A stretch of DNA of 64,000 nucleotides from an uncultured Parabacteroides sp. (GCA_910577325.1 CAJTMR010000006.1:83312-147311); one strand, 5' to 3'; shown: positions 8,848 through 16,677, numbered from the stretch's first letter. Numbers and translations are program-made. The notes: generated by a model from the letters alone, not told the origin.

Positions 8848-9867
8848 ATGAAACAATTCATCATTTGGGCCGGACTGATCACTTTGCTTTGCACAAGTTG
8901 CGCATCAAAGCAAAAGCATGAATTAAGTGTCTTGCATTTAAACATCTGGATGGATGCGACAGTCGTCGATCATGGCTTCGATGCCGTAGTGGATGAGATC
9001 GTCCGGGTAGACCCCGACATCGTGATGCTCAGCGAAGCCGACAACAGAGACGGCGTGCTGATCGTTCCCCGCTTCATCGAGGCATTGCAGAAAAAAGGCA
9101 AAGACTATTTCGGAGAAAGCAGTTCGTTGGATGTCGCCCTTTTATCCAAATACCCGATATCGGAACAAACAGAAAACATTCCGCACAAAGACCGTGTCAT
9201 CAGAACCCGGCTGGATGTAAAAGGGAAACAGGTAGTCGTCTACACCGGACATCTGGATTACACCCACTATGCCTGTTACCTGCCACGCGGCTATAGCGGC
9301 GTGACCTGGAAAAAGCTGGACGCTCCGGTAACAGATGTAACGGAAATAGAGAAAGCCAACAGTGAATCCTTACGCGACGAGTCGATCCGGCTTGTTATCG
9401 AAGATGCGAAAAAACAACAGGCGGATTTCATCATCCTAGGCGGAGACTTCAACGAACCTTCCCACCTGGACTGGACGGAAGAGACAAAAGAGATGTGGGA
9501 TCACAACGGGACAGTCGTCCATTGGGATTGTTCGACTTTACTGTACGAAGCTGGATTCCGGGACGCCTACCGTGTCAAATATCCCGACCCGGTCACTCAT
9601 CCCGGCTTTACCTTCCCTTCGGACAATCCGGATATGCCGGTCGAACGCCTGACCTGGGCGCCTGAAGCCGACGAACGGGATCGTATCGACTTTATCTATT
9701 ACATGCCAGCCGCAGGTTGGGAAGTAAACGAGGCTGTTGTCGTAGGTCCCAAGTCCTCCATTGTCCGCAGCCGACGTGTCGAAGAGGACAGCCAAGACTC
9801 CTTTTCCACTCCCTCCGGAACATGGCCGACAGACCACAAAGGGGTGTTGATCAAGTTCGGCTTTTAA
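8848..9867 (+). CDS. Endonuclease/exonuclease/phosphatase-fold lipoprotein
   Basis: A 339-aa predicted lipoprotein (LLCTSCAS lipobox, Cys at about residue 19) with the metal-dependent EEP fold: LHLNIWMD near the N-terminus, EADNR (catalytic Glu), LGGDFNEPSH in the middle and a C-terminal TDHKGVLIKF (catalytic Asp-His). The family includes nucleases, sphingomyelinases and inositol-phosphate phosphatases, and the substrate here is not resolvable. It starts 21 bases after SusD and is the last gene of the receptor operon, before a terminator. A phosphodiester- or phosphate-releasing enzyme on the cell surface would fit with the importer bringing in the product (inference). Confidence 0.88.
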   Translation: MKQFIIWAGLITLLCTSCASKQKHELSVLHLNIWMDATVVDHGFDAVVDEIVRVDPDIVMLSEADNRDGVLIVPRFIEALQKKGKDYFGESSSLDVALLSKYPISEQTENIPHKDRVIRTRLDVKGKQVVVYTGHLDYTHYACYLPRGYSGVTWKKLDAPVTDVTEIEKANSESLRDESIRLVIEDAKKQQADFIILGGDFNEPSHLDWTEETKEMWDHNGTVVHWDCSTLLYEAGFRDAYRVKYPDPVTHPGFTFPSDNPDMPVERLTWAPEADERDRIDFIYYMPAAGWEVNEAVVVGPKSSIVRSRRVEEDSQDSFSTPSGTWPTDHKGVLIKFGF

Positions 9868-9900
9868 GGACCGGAGCGGATACAAACGTCATCCACAAAA

Positions 9901-9937
9901 AAGGTGTGCAGGGGGAAACCGGTTCCCTGCACACCTT
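9901..9937. terminator. Bidirectional terminator between convergent genes
   Basis: A 13-bp perfect stem, AAGGTGTGCAGGG/CCCTGCACACCTT, has an 11-nt loop and is flanked by A-rich sequence on the left and TCTTTTCT on the right. It lies between the convergent EEP lipoprotein and oxidoreductase-like genes and can serve both. Confidence 0.85.
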
Positions 9938-9962
9938 CTTTTCTCCCAGTCCCAGCCCGGCA

Positions 9963-11360
9963 TCATTCCTTCGCTTTCGCCATATCCAACGCCGAAGTCG
10001 TCGTATAATACTTGGCCAGCATATTAGGCACTTCCCAATCCGGCAATTTGCCGTCCTTCAGATATTCCAGGAAATGTTCCGTCACCTGGCCGAAATGAGC
10101 TTCATGGCCGACACGGTATTTTGCAGGAATTTCGACCTGCCATACGCCGTCGCCGACCTTATTCAGGGCCACACCCGGATATTCGGCGGAAACCTTTTCC
10201 ATCGAAGCGGTCAAGTCCTTTTCGTAAGCGGCCAGATCCATGCCTTTCACTGCTTCGACAAACAACTCTGGCTGGTAGTTCTGTTCCTTGCCCTGGCGGA
10301 TGACCAGGTCGGCCTTGCTACCTTTCATGACAGAGAAGTGGGTATCGCCGCCGCCTTTCGGGAAAGTATAATTCCAGATCACCGAAACCTTGGCTGTCAC
10401 ACCTTTGATCTTATAGACGATATCACCGTTGCAATAGACTTTCAATGTATCGTTCTCGACATCTTTCTTCAAGAAATCGGGATAGGCTTCCGTGCCTGTC
10501 ACCTGTTTGAATTCTTCCGGACTGATAGAGGTGGTCCAACGGTTTGCATCTATCAGTTCGATATCTTTCTTATAGTCGATAACCTGCTCCGGGAAGGCTT
10601 CCCACTGCACCAGGTCGACCAGGTGAGTCGTCACGTCGACAATGCCTTCACCCTGCTGAGTCACATCCAGATACCATACCGGACGAGTCAACGGTTTGTT
10701 GTCGACCAGCTTAAACAAATGGTGTACGCTCTCTTTCACGATAGCCGGGTCTTCGGGAGAACCTTTCAACTGCTCGCCATAGATGGCCGGGATAGTGGAA
10801 AGTTCGCGCTGCAACATCGTGGTGATCTCATTGCGTTCGGTCATGATGTCATACAGCATGATGTTTTTCTCTCTGGCGATATCGAAGCATTCTTCCAGCA
10901 ATTTAAAGCTCCGGCTGTTGATCGCCATCGGTTTGTCGGAAAGCACATGGATGCCGGCCTCAAGCGTTTTCTTGATGTATTCGGTCTTCTTGCCGTTGTT
11001 GCCTGCCTGGATCATCACGTTCCCCTTCTTCTCGGCCAACATTTTTTCCAGATAATCACCCCCCGTATAAACGATTTCATTCCAAGCCGTCGGATTCTCC
11101 GCACGTGTGTTAAATCCTTGGATACGCTTCAAGTGCTCATCCACGTCGAAACCGGTGGGTGCGTACACATGAACATCTTTAGAAACTTGCGGATAAGACA
11201 CTTTCTGCACCAACGCAGCATGGAAATGCCCCGGATCGAGCGTGATCAACTTCACTTCTCCCGGTGCGCCGGTAAAGCCTTCGGCAGCCTTCTCCTGCTT
11301 TGTGCTACAGGAAGCTCCGACCAGAAGAGCCGCCATCGAAAATACAAGATAGTTTTTCAT
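9963..11360 (-). CDS. Gfo/Idh/MocA-like putative oxidoreductase, lipoprotein
   Basis: 465 aa with a signal peptide and lipobox (LLVGASCST), so it is predicted to be periplasmic or surface-anchored. A Rossmann-type N-terminal half (about residues 35-190) contains the sequence GNVMIQAGNNGKK followed by VLSDKPMAIN. DKP is the EKP-like motif of the Gfo/Idh/MocA family. The C-terminal half matches the group annotated in Bacteroidetes as putative oxidoreductase C-terminal domain. Members act on sugars or sugar derivatives with NAD(P). A lipoprotein form is unusual because cofactor is not expected outside the cytoplasm; some exported family members carry a bound cofactor. The gene faces the SusC operon and has its own upstream region (11361-11460). 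Confidence 0.85.
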   Translation of the reverse strand: MKNYLVFSMAALLVGASCSTKQEKAAEGFTGAPGEVKLITLDPGHFHAALVQKVSYPQVSKDVHVYAPTGFDVDEHLKRIQGFNTRAENPTAWNEIVYTGGDYLEKMLAEKKGNVMIQAGNNGKKTEYIKKTLEAGIHVLSDKPMAINSRSFKLLEECFDIAREKNIMLYDIMTERNEITTMLQRELSTIPAIYGEQLKGSPEDPAIVKESVHHLFKLVDNKPLTRPVWYLDVTQQGEGIVDVTTHLVDLVQWEAFPEQVIDYKKDIELIDANRWTTSISPEEFKQVTGTEAYPDFLKKDVENDTLKVYCNGDIVYKIKGVTAKVSVIWNYTFPKGGGDTHFSVMKGSKADLVIRQGKEQNYQPELFVEAVKGMDLAAYEKDLTASMEKVSAEYPGVALNKVGDGVWQVEIPAKYRVGHEAHFGQVTEHFLEYLKDGKLPDWEVPNMLAKYYTTTSALDMAKAKE

Positions 11361-11466
11361 ACTATTATAATTAAATTATTGATAAGCATTTACATCGAAT
11401 CAAATCAAGGGGCAAAGATAAAATAAAAACATAAACGAATGACGGCATGAAGAGCGAAATCAAAAC

Positions 11467-11497
11467 ATTCCATCAAAAATTAATCCGAATGTTCCAT
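11467..11497 (-). pseudogene. Deletion scar of a GT2 glycosyltransferase paralogue
   Basis: On the minus strand this reads ATGGAACAT fused to TCGGATTAATTTTTGATGG. The first part equals the first three codons of the GT2 gene at 13643-14707, and the second equals its last codons, stop and 3' flank. Both copies sit just downstream of a propeller gene with the same 3' end. A second copy of that glycosyltransferase therefore appears to have lain here and been removed by an internal deletion of about 350 codons. What remains encodes MEHSD and a stop. Confidence 0.7.
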
Positions 11498-11515
11498 AAT
11501 CTTCATTCCTTTACA

Positions 11516-12712
11516 TCATTTCTTCACCCTTGCCACCACCAATATCGGGTTATCATCATATTTTATATTTAACAGAGATTCTGAAAAGGATTCCGGTTGT
11601 CCATGCTTTTCCAAAAAATCGATCCATTGGGTTGCCGTCCAATACCCCACGACATATCCTCTATCATCCATATACCGAAAAAAGAAAGAGGGACCTTTGC
11701 CGTCTCTGGAGACAAAACCACCGTCCGTTTTTTTGCTCCGCACAGTCTTCCGTTTCTTTTTATCATAAAACCCGACACCGGTTCCGACCTCTTCCCTGCC
11801 GAAATGAGAGAACAACAAATAAGGTTCATATTCCATCATACGGACCAAATAATTGAACTTTTTCGATTCATGTTCCGATGCTTCCAACGCCTTATACGGT
11901 GATTTTTCATTGAGTGTAATGGCATATTTAGGAGACAACCGCCCCCGTTCCACGGTATATATCGTGTCTTTGTACACACCCCCATAAAAACAAAGCTCCG
12001 TATCGTATTTGTAAAAATACCCCGGACAAAATGAAGCCATAAAGGGTCGTTCCATAAAATATCGGAGCTGGTTCGGATACGTTTGCACGACATTTCCCTC
12101 CCGGTTGAAAACAACCAATTTCAGTTTTTCATCGCCTGTCAAATTATTGACATATCCGATATAAAGAGAATCATTCAAACGATACGGATTGATGATGCCA
12201 AGAAAGCCTTCTTCTTCACTCATTTTAGGTTTACAGACTAAATCACCAACACCATCACCCTTTATGCTCAAACCGATCCATTTATTTCCCCTGTTTGCGT
12301 AAATCACATCGTGGTATCGATCGAAACAGGCATCGAAAACCAAATAAAAATACTCGTTCGGGCCGTTTCCTTGTCTTCCGATCCGATGGACAAAGCGACC
12401 GCTTGCCCAATCAAACAAGAAAGCCTCCCGGGTGGAATTGGACAAGACGACAAAGCTGTCGGTCAAAGCCAGCACGAACGGCTCGCCGGTCAACAAGCAA
12501 GACGAAGAAGTCTCCAACGGGACAATCTCGACCGAATCGAAAACCTCATCCATATAGACAGTTCTTTCTTGCGCGCCAATAAAGTCCACCACAACACAAG
12601 CATTTCCTTTTTCCCCATTCGGACCGCCACACGAAACGAATGGCAATACTGCCAGCAACAAGATAAATTTACCCATACATTTCATAAAGGGATCTTTCGA
12701 ACACGAACTCAT
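11516..12712 (-). CDS. 6-bladed beta-propeller lipoprotein
   Basis: A predicted secreted lipoprotein of about 390 aa. A start at 12712 overlaps the thioredoxin stop (ATGA). An internal ATG at 12685 gives a cleaner signal peptide, ending in the lipobox LPFVSCGG. The body has the hallmarks of the Bacteroidales 6-bladed beta-propeller family: VDEVFDSVEIVPLETSSS-type start, DWASGRFVHRIGRQGNGPNEY (blade motif) and a C-terminal DDNPILVVARVKK. It is the last gene of a precursor-thioredoxin-propeller operon. The family function is unproven; in this window every copy is tied to a Cys-rich peptide system, so a binding or processing role is inferred. Its 3' end is nearly identical to that of the propeller at 14725. 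Confidence 0.85.
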   Translation of the reverse strand: MSSCSKDPFMKCMGKFILLLAVLPFVSCGGPNGEKGNACVVVDFIGAQERTVYMDEVFDSVEIVPLETSSSCLLTGEPFVLALTDSFVVLSNSTREAFLFDWASGRFVHRIGRQGNGPNEYFYLVFDACFDRYHDVIYANRGNKWIGLSIKGDGVGDLVCKPKMSEEEGFLGIINPYRLNDSLYIGYVNNLTGDEKLKLVVFNREGNVVQTYPNQLRYFMERPFMASFCPGYFYKYDTELCFYGGVYKDTIYTVERGRLSPKYAITLNEKSPYKALEASEHESKKFNYLVRMMEYEPYLLFSHFGREEVGTGVGFYDKKKRKTVRSKKTDGGFVSRDGKGPSFFFRYMDDRGYVVGYWTATQWIDFLEKHGQPESFSESLLNIKYDDNPILVVARVKK

Positions 12713-13272
12713 AGATTTTCACAAATAATCCGTTCGATTTTCTTTACCCTCTCTCTTGCCCGGTCTTCCTCGATCTCCCCGCCACAAAACAAATAAAGGA
12801 CAGTCCGGTCTTTGCCAATCACAATATTAGTCGGAAAACCTTGGTTGAAATTCATTTTTGCCACCTCCGACCGGGAAATGTGGCACACCGGAAAATGGAG
12901 ATCATGCTTTCGAAGAGTCTTTTTTATATCTTCCGGCCGATCCGTTGAAAACGTAACAAACCGAAAGACGGGATTATCTTTATATTTCCGGTATAAATCG
13001 TCAAGTGCACCAAATTCGGCAACGCATGGCGCACAAGATTCAAACCAAAAATTAAAGAATGTAACCTTTCCGGATAACATCTTCTCATCTACAGTATCCC
13101 CCTCCAATGTCGTAAACCGGAACTTGGCCGGATACACCTTGCCAACATGGCTCTTGCAAAGACTGTCTTGTTCCATCAGCAGCCGATAAAAGTAATCCTG
13201 CATACCTTTGGGAGTATCTTGGGCAGATACGGCACCTGCCCAAAACACGACTAATAATAAAAAAACTTTCAT
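12709..13272 (-). CDS. Secreted TlpA/ResA-like thioredoxin
   Basis: 187 aa with a type I signal peptide (FLLLVVFWAGAVSAQ). It has a thioredoxin fold of the TlpA/ResA/AhpC-TSA group with the active site FWFESCAPCVAEF (CxxC, about residues 77-80) and a later cis-Pro loop in GFPTNIVI. Such proteins reduce or isomerise disulfides in the periplasm. It begins 10 bases after the stop of a seven-Cys precursor peptide and overlaps the following propeller gene by four bases. This places a dithiol oxidoreductase in one transcription unit with a Cys-rich substrate, and I infer that it acts on that peptide. Confidence 0.9.
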   Translation of the reverse strand: MKVFLLLVVFWAGAVSAQDTPKGMQDYFYRLLMEQDSLCKSHVGKVYPAKFRFTTLEGDTVDEKMLSGKVTFFNFWFESCAPCVAEFGALDDLYRKYKDNPVFRFVTFSTDRPEDIKKTLRKHDLHFPVCHISRSEVAKMNFNQGFPTNIVIGKDRTVLYLFCGGEIEEDRARERVKKIERIICENL

Positions 13273-13282
13273 TCCAAATAAT

Positions 13283-13492
13283 TCAGCAAGTTATACCCAT
13301 AGATGCACAAACCGTTGAATCACATGGAACGTCACATTTTGAATATCCCCCATCTGTAATATAAAAATCACAATAACATTGTCCAGCATTACAACGAGTT
13401 CCTGTCAAATCCATTCCTAAATTTCCTCGGATCTGTTTCATCTCGTCTTCCCACAACCGTTTCCCCACTTTGATTTCTCCTAAACGTTTCAT
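13283..13492 (-). CDS. Cys-rich peptide precursor with conserved Bacteroidales leader
   Basis: 69 aa. The leader MKRLGEIKVGKRLWEDEMK is nearly identical to those at 61984 and 63409 and resembles the GG-Bacteroidales natural-product precursor leaders, though here it runs into QIRGN, not GG. The remaining part of about 45 residues has seven Cys (TRC, GQC, YC, KC, PC, VC, TC). No propeller follows directly; the next gene is a secreted thioredoxin. A conserved promoter and 5' leader lie upstream (13493-13582). It is probably cleaved after the leader and oxidised outside the cytoplasm. Family assignment rests on leader similarity only. Confidence 0.75.
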   Translation of the reverse strand: MKRLGEIKVGKRLWEDEMKQIRGNLGMDLTGTRCNAGQCYCDFYITDGGYSKCDVPCDSTVCASMGITC

Positions 13493-13549
13493 GATATTAA
13501 GTTTTATAGGTTATTACCACTTCCGGATCAGCAATACCGGATATCAATC

Positions 13550-13582
13550 GCAATTTACAAATAAAGGAAGAAAGTCAAAACG
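13550..13582 (-). promoter_or_regulatory. Conserved promoter of the precursor gene
   Basis: On the minus strand a TTTG element (-33) is separated by about 18 bases from TAAATTGC (-7, near the Bacteroidetes consensus TAnnTTTG). The same arrangement precedes the precursors at 61984 and 63409. The roughly 55-base transcribed leader also shares a short TCCGG/CCGGA inverted repeat and GGTAATAACCTA with them. Confidence 0.6.
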
Positions 13583-13642
13583 TTTTGACACAAAAAATTC
13601 TTTCTCTTTGCCTATGATTCCCATATCTAAAAACATATTCCA

Positions 13643-14707
13643 TCAAAAATTAATCCGACGGAGTGACAAATAAAGATCGACCCCGCCACGCCCTTCGAAG
13701 AAATCATCAAACAGCAAAGACGAATACCCGGCCAAGATAAAGCGATCGATGCTTCTCATCACCTCATCTTCATCGCCATCTATATATCCATTGCGCAACA
13801 GGAAAAGGATTCCGCACGCAACCCCCGCCATTCCTTCTTCCAGGCAAACCGGCATACCTTCATTAATGCATGACAACAGCCCGTCTAACTGTTCATCGGC
13901 ATTACCTTCCATTTCACGGTCATTCATGCACTTCGCACAAACATACAAAAAGATGATGTACCCCATCCATGAATGAGCCAATTCATAATCGTGGCATATT
14001 ATCTCCGATGGGAGAAGCCGCCTTATCATTTGCCCTTGGTAATTGCGGCGAATAACATTCGCATACTTCTTCTGTTCCTTACGATGAGCCTGCGTTATCT
14101 GCTCCGGATGCCAACGGTACTGCATCAAGACATCCGGGAGATTGACAACGGGACCTGCCAGAGCCATCCTGCAAATAAAATCATAATCGGAAGCATAAAC
14201 ATAACATTCATCATACAGGCCTGTTTTATCCAATACATCAGCCCGAAAACAAATGGACGGATGTAAAAAGCAATTGTTGACCAACAAGGCTTTTTGTACC
14301 GATTCATAATCCTGCAGACCGGCATAGATCCTATCATCCCCTATGATCCGGTAGGCAGAACCACATGCCAAAACTTCCGGGTGGCTTTCCAAAAAACGGA
14401 ACTGGACATCCAAACGATCTGGCATTGCCATATCATCCGCATCCATCACGCAAATATATCTGCCCTTTGCCACAGACATCGCTTTATTACGTGAGGGATA
14501 ATTCCCCAAGTTCGTTGTATTTTGCAATATCAAAATGCGGGGATCATCATACGAAAGCAATATTTCCAAAGAAGCATCCGTTGAAGCATCATCCACCACG
14601 ATCAATTCAAAATCGCGAAATGACTGGTTCAAAAGACTGTCCACCGCATCTTTCAAAAACGGCGCAGCATTATACACCGGCATTACGATTGAGATCAAAT
14701 GTTCCAT
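13643..14707 (-). CDS. GT2 glycosyltransferase fused to a LanC-like C-terminal segment
   Basis: 354 aa. Residues 1 to about 235 form a family-2 glycosyltransferase with ISIVMPVYNAAPFLKDAVDSL at the start, the nucleotide-binding DDAST, and the metal-binding DADDMAMPDRL; a later QYRWHPEQIT is also typical. Residues about 240-354 are unlike GT2 enzymes. They contain LEEGMAGVACGILFLLRNGY and IDGDEDEVMRSID, which resemble the LanC-like protein at 60294 (ENGLAGIGWGIEYLLQNRF, MEGDSNVVLRNI). The enzyme may glycosylate the neighbouring peptides, with the tail as a docking module (inference). It lies just downstream of a propeller gene (split by the phage) and upstream of a precursor. Confidence 0.85.
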   Translation of the reverse strand: MEHLISIVMPVYNAAPFLKDAVDSLLNQSFRDFELIVVDDASTDASLEILLSYDDPRILILQNTTNLGNYPSRNKAMSVAKGRYICVMDADDMAMPDRLDVQFRFLESHPEVLACGSAYRIIGDDRIYAGLQDYESVQKALLVNNCFLHPSICFRADVLDKTGLYDECYVYASDYDFICRMALAGPVVNLPDVLMQYRWHPEQITQAHRKEQKKYANVIRRNYQGQMIRRLLPSEIICHDYELAHSWMGYIIFLYVCAKCMNDREMEGNADEQLDGLLSCINEGMPVCLEEGMAGVACGILFLLRNGYIDGDEDEVMRSIDRFILAGYSSLLFDDFFEGRGGVDLYLSLRRINF

Positions 14708-14724
14708 ATCTTCATTCCTTTACA

Positions 14725-15735
14725 TTATTTCTTCACCCTTGCCACCACCAATATCGGGTTATCGTCATATTTCACATCGCGCAGGTTTTCCGGAATATCG
14801 ACCGCCCCGGCATGCTCTTCCACAAACTCCAGCCACTCCGAAGCGGTCCAATGACCGGCAACATTCCCCTCTTCATCCATATAACGGGGATAGAAAGGAG
14901 GATAACTATCGTCCCGAAAAAGAATCGCCCGATCTTCTTTTGGACATAGAACTACCGCCTTTTTGTCTTTATCATAAAAGCCGACACCTTCACCAAAATC
15001 TCCAGCTCGATACGTAAACAATAATATACGGTCATACTCCATAAAACGCCTTAATGTCGTATAGTCAAGGGTTCTAAATTCCGGAAAATCCATATTTTCA
15101 TACGGTAGTCTTTTTTTGTTGAAATGAAAAACATAACGAGCTTGCGGACAAGTATCTTTTACCGTGTAGATCGTATCCATCACAATGCCACTATAAAAAC
15201 ATAAATCATTTTTATGACGATAGAAGTTTCCGGACACATAAATAAATTCATTCTGATTTTTCTTAGGATAAAACAACCGGTTAGGATACAATTGTACAGC
15301 TTCACCGTTTTTATTAAAAACTGCAATCTTGTATTTTATATCACCGGTGATATTATTGATATACCCCACATATAGGGAGTCATTCAAGTAATAAGGATTG
15401 TCCACCCCACCTGCTATTTTCAGATTTGTGAAATGAGGTTTTTTCACCCGTTCCTCCACTTTGTTCGTCTCAATATCGATTCCCATCCAAGCGTTTCCCC
15501 TATCGGCATACATCCGGTTGTTTTCTTTGCAAAAAGTTCCTCCGACAAGAGTATATTCATTCGGTCCCTGTCCTCTTTTACCTACGTTATGAATGAAATA
15601 TCCTCCCTTCCTGTCAAACAAACAAGCTCCTACAAAATCGTTCTTCAACAATAAATAATCGTCCGTAACTCCTGCAATCCTCGGATATTCCTGCAATAAG
15701 CAATCCGGATTGGTTTCCAATGGAATGACTTCTAT
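14725..15735 (-). pseudogene. 6-bladed beta-propeller lipoprotein, C-terminal part (split by prophage)
   Basis: The larger, 3' part of a propeller gene. The native frame is KIEVIPLETNPDCLL onwards, ending DDNPILVVARVKK. The missing start lies at 55913-56061 on the other side of the phage. Joining the two with ACTTCTAT counted once gives an unbroken frame (RIYVDELFDKIEVIPLETN). An ATG in the phage end (15780) could restart translation as MYFSFGKFVLFVLPIIEV, but this would lack the native lipoprotein signal. Typical blade motifs remain (GKRGQGPNEYTLVGG, YLNDSLYVGYINNITGD). The protein is presumably inactive or mislocalised while the prophage is present. Confidence 0.85.
15728..15735. repeat. 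Left copy of prophage target-site direct repeat ACTTCTAT
   Basis: ACTTCTAT occurs here and at 55913-55920. Removing one copy plus the intervening phage restores the propeller frame. Mu-type elements duplicate 5 bp, so ACTTC or CTTCT is likely the true duplication and the other bases match by chance or belong to the ends. Confidence 0.8.
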
Positions 15736-15744
15736 AATCGGCAA

Positions 15745-15778
15745 AACGAAAAGTACGAATTTTCCAAACGAAAAGTAC
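15745..15778. repeat. Two transposase-site-like repeats at the tail-side phage end
   Basis: AACGAAAAGTAC occurs at 15745-15756 and 15767-15778, 22 bp apart (two helical turns). The same core appears inverted at the other end (55888-55912, and a variant at 55823-55842). Repeated subterminal sites of this sort are where Mu-type transposases bind. Confidence 0.65.
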
Positions 15779-15781
15779 AAG

Positions 15782-15825
15782 AAGAGACGTTCGAATACTC
15801 TTTAAATGAAGTTCGAACGTCTCTT
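15782..15825. terminator. 14-bp inverted repeat at phage end
   Basis: AAGAGACGTTCGAA at 15782-15795 is a perfect inverted repeat with 15812-15825, with a 16-base spacer and TTTTTC on the plus-strand side. It would end transcription between the phage's last gene and the host gene. A protein-binding site is the alternative. Confidence 0.65.
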
Positions 15826-15858
15826 TTTCATTCAGTTATTTTGTATCCATTTGAGAGA

Positions 15859-16497
15859 TCACACATTGAGTTTAAACAAGACATCTTTACCACCTTTAAT
15901 TAGATCACAAGATGATTCCAAATTATTTTCATAGATATGAACATTTCCGAGATTAAGAGTAATTGATTTTAAAGGCAAATCAATAAATCTTGAGATCAAA
16001 TACAGGTGATAAATATCGGAAGGCAAACCAAGATTAGCATCGGAACTACGTTGATATGCAGATATAACCAGTTTTCCTTCATCTATTTGGAACTGTATTA
16101 GGCTTAAACAAGGAGCCTGATTACTTTCCAGGCCTGTCGAACCTAAAAATAGCACATAATTCTTACTACACCTTTTCTCCTTGTTGATCTTTGTTATGAG
16201 AGATGGTAGTTTTTCAAAATACGTTGGATAACTATTTATAAGAACTTGCCCACAATAATCCCACCAATTTATACCGACATTTCGATACTTTTCGACATTT
16301 TTTTCTCCCTGCATGAAAAGTGTCAACTCATTTCTCAGTTTTTTTCTGGCAATGTTGTGACCTTCAAAAATATCAAGTAGATCGGCAGGAGTTAATATTA
16401 ATTGTTCATTTAAAAGATACTTAATGTTACCTTTCTTATTACATTGTATATTACCGTGTGTAATGATTTTATCCAAAATATTATGATACTTATTCAT
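15859..16497 (-). CDS. Thymidylate-synthase-fold enzyme, predicted dCMP (hydroxy)methylase
   Basis: 212 aa aligning over nearly its whole length with thymidylate synthase: NYHxILDKII-type start, LRNELTLFMQGEKNV, INWWDYCG, then PCLSLIQFQI, AYQRSSDANLGLPSDI and GNVHIYENNLE. By ungapped alignment to E. coli ThyA, Cys130, Arg150 and Asp153 match C146, R166 and D169; His187 and Tyr189 match H207 and Y209. The residue equal to Asn177, which selects uracil, is Asp161. That change is known to favour cytosine in dCMP hydroxymethylases. The PCH His is Leu, the N-terminal Arg loop is replaced (NKKGN), and the C-terminus is short. It sits at the phage end opposite the repressor, where Mu carries mom. A role in making modified cytosine for phage DNA is inferred. 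Confidence 0.75.
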   Translation of the reverse strand: MNKYHNILDKIITHGNIQCNKKGNIKYLLNEQLILTPADLLDIFEGHNIARKKLRNELTLFMQGEKNVEKYRNVGINWWDYCGQVLINSYPTYFEKLPSLITKINKEKRCSKNYVLFLGSTGLESNQAPCLSLIQFQIDEGKLVISAYQRSSDANLGLPSDIYHLYLISRFIDLPLKSITLNLGNVHIYENNLESSCDLIKGGKDVLFKLNV

Positions 16498-16552
16498 TTC
16501 AACTTTAAGATTTGGTTATTGGGATTCGAAAAATATAAGGTATATTTGCAAC

Positions 16553-16677
16553 CTCTGACTTACATAAAAACAAAATGCGACACTTCGCGGCTGAAGGCAT
16601 AAAGCCCCCGGTCGTGCGGAGTGTCGCATTGTTTGTTAATATGTAGGTCAGAGAACTATTAACAAACCGGGGGCTTT
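16553..16677 (+). ncRNA. Interleaved inverted repeats, candidate structured RNA or terminator complex
   Basis: Four overlapping pairs: CTCTGACTTACAT (16553-16565) with 16641-16653; AATGCGACACTTCGC (16574-16588) with 16616-16630; AAAGCCCCCGGT (16601-16612) with 16666-16677; GTTTGTTAATA (16631-16641) with 16657-16667. The first two each have a single imperfect pair, which is G-U if read as plus-strand RNA but A-C on the minus strand, favouring a plus-strand RNA. The third pair crosses the others, so a pseudoknot or alternative folds are possible. On the minus strand the second stem is followed by TTTTGTTTTT, so it could also terminate the tail operon. Confidence 0.5.

Noticed and set aside
15733..15780. 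Short inverted and direct repeats as an insertion sequence
   Set aside because: They are the prophage end; no second transposase is nearby.
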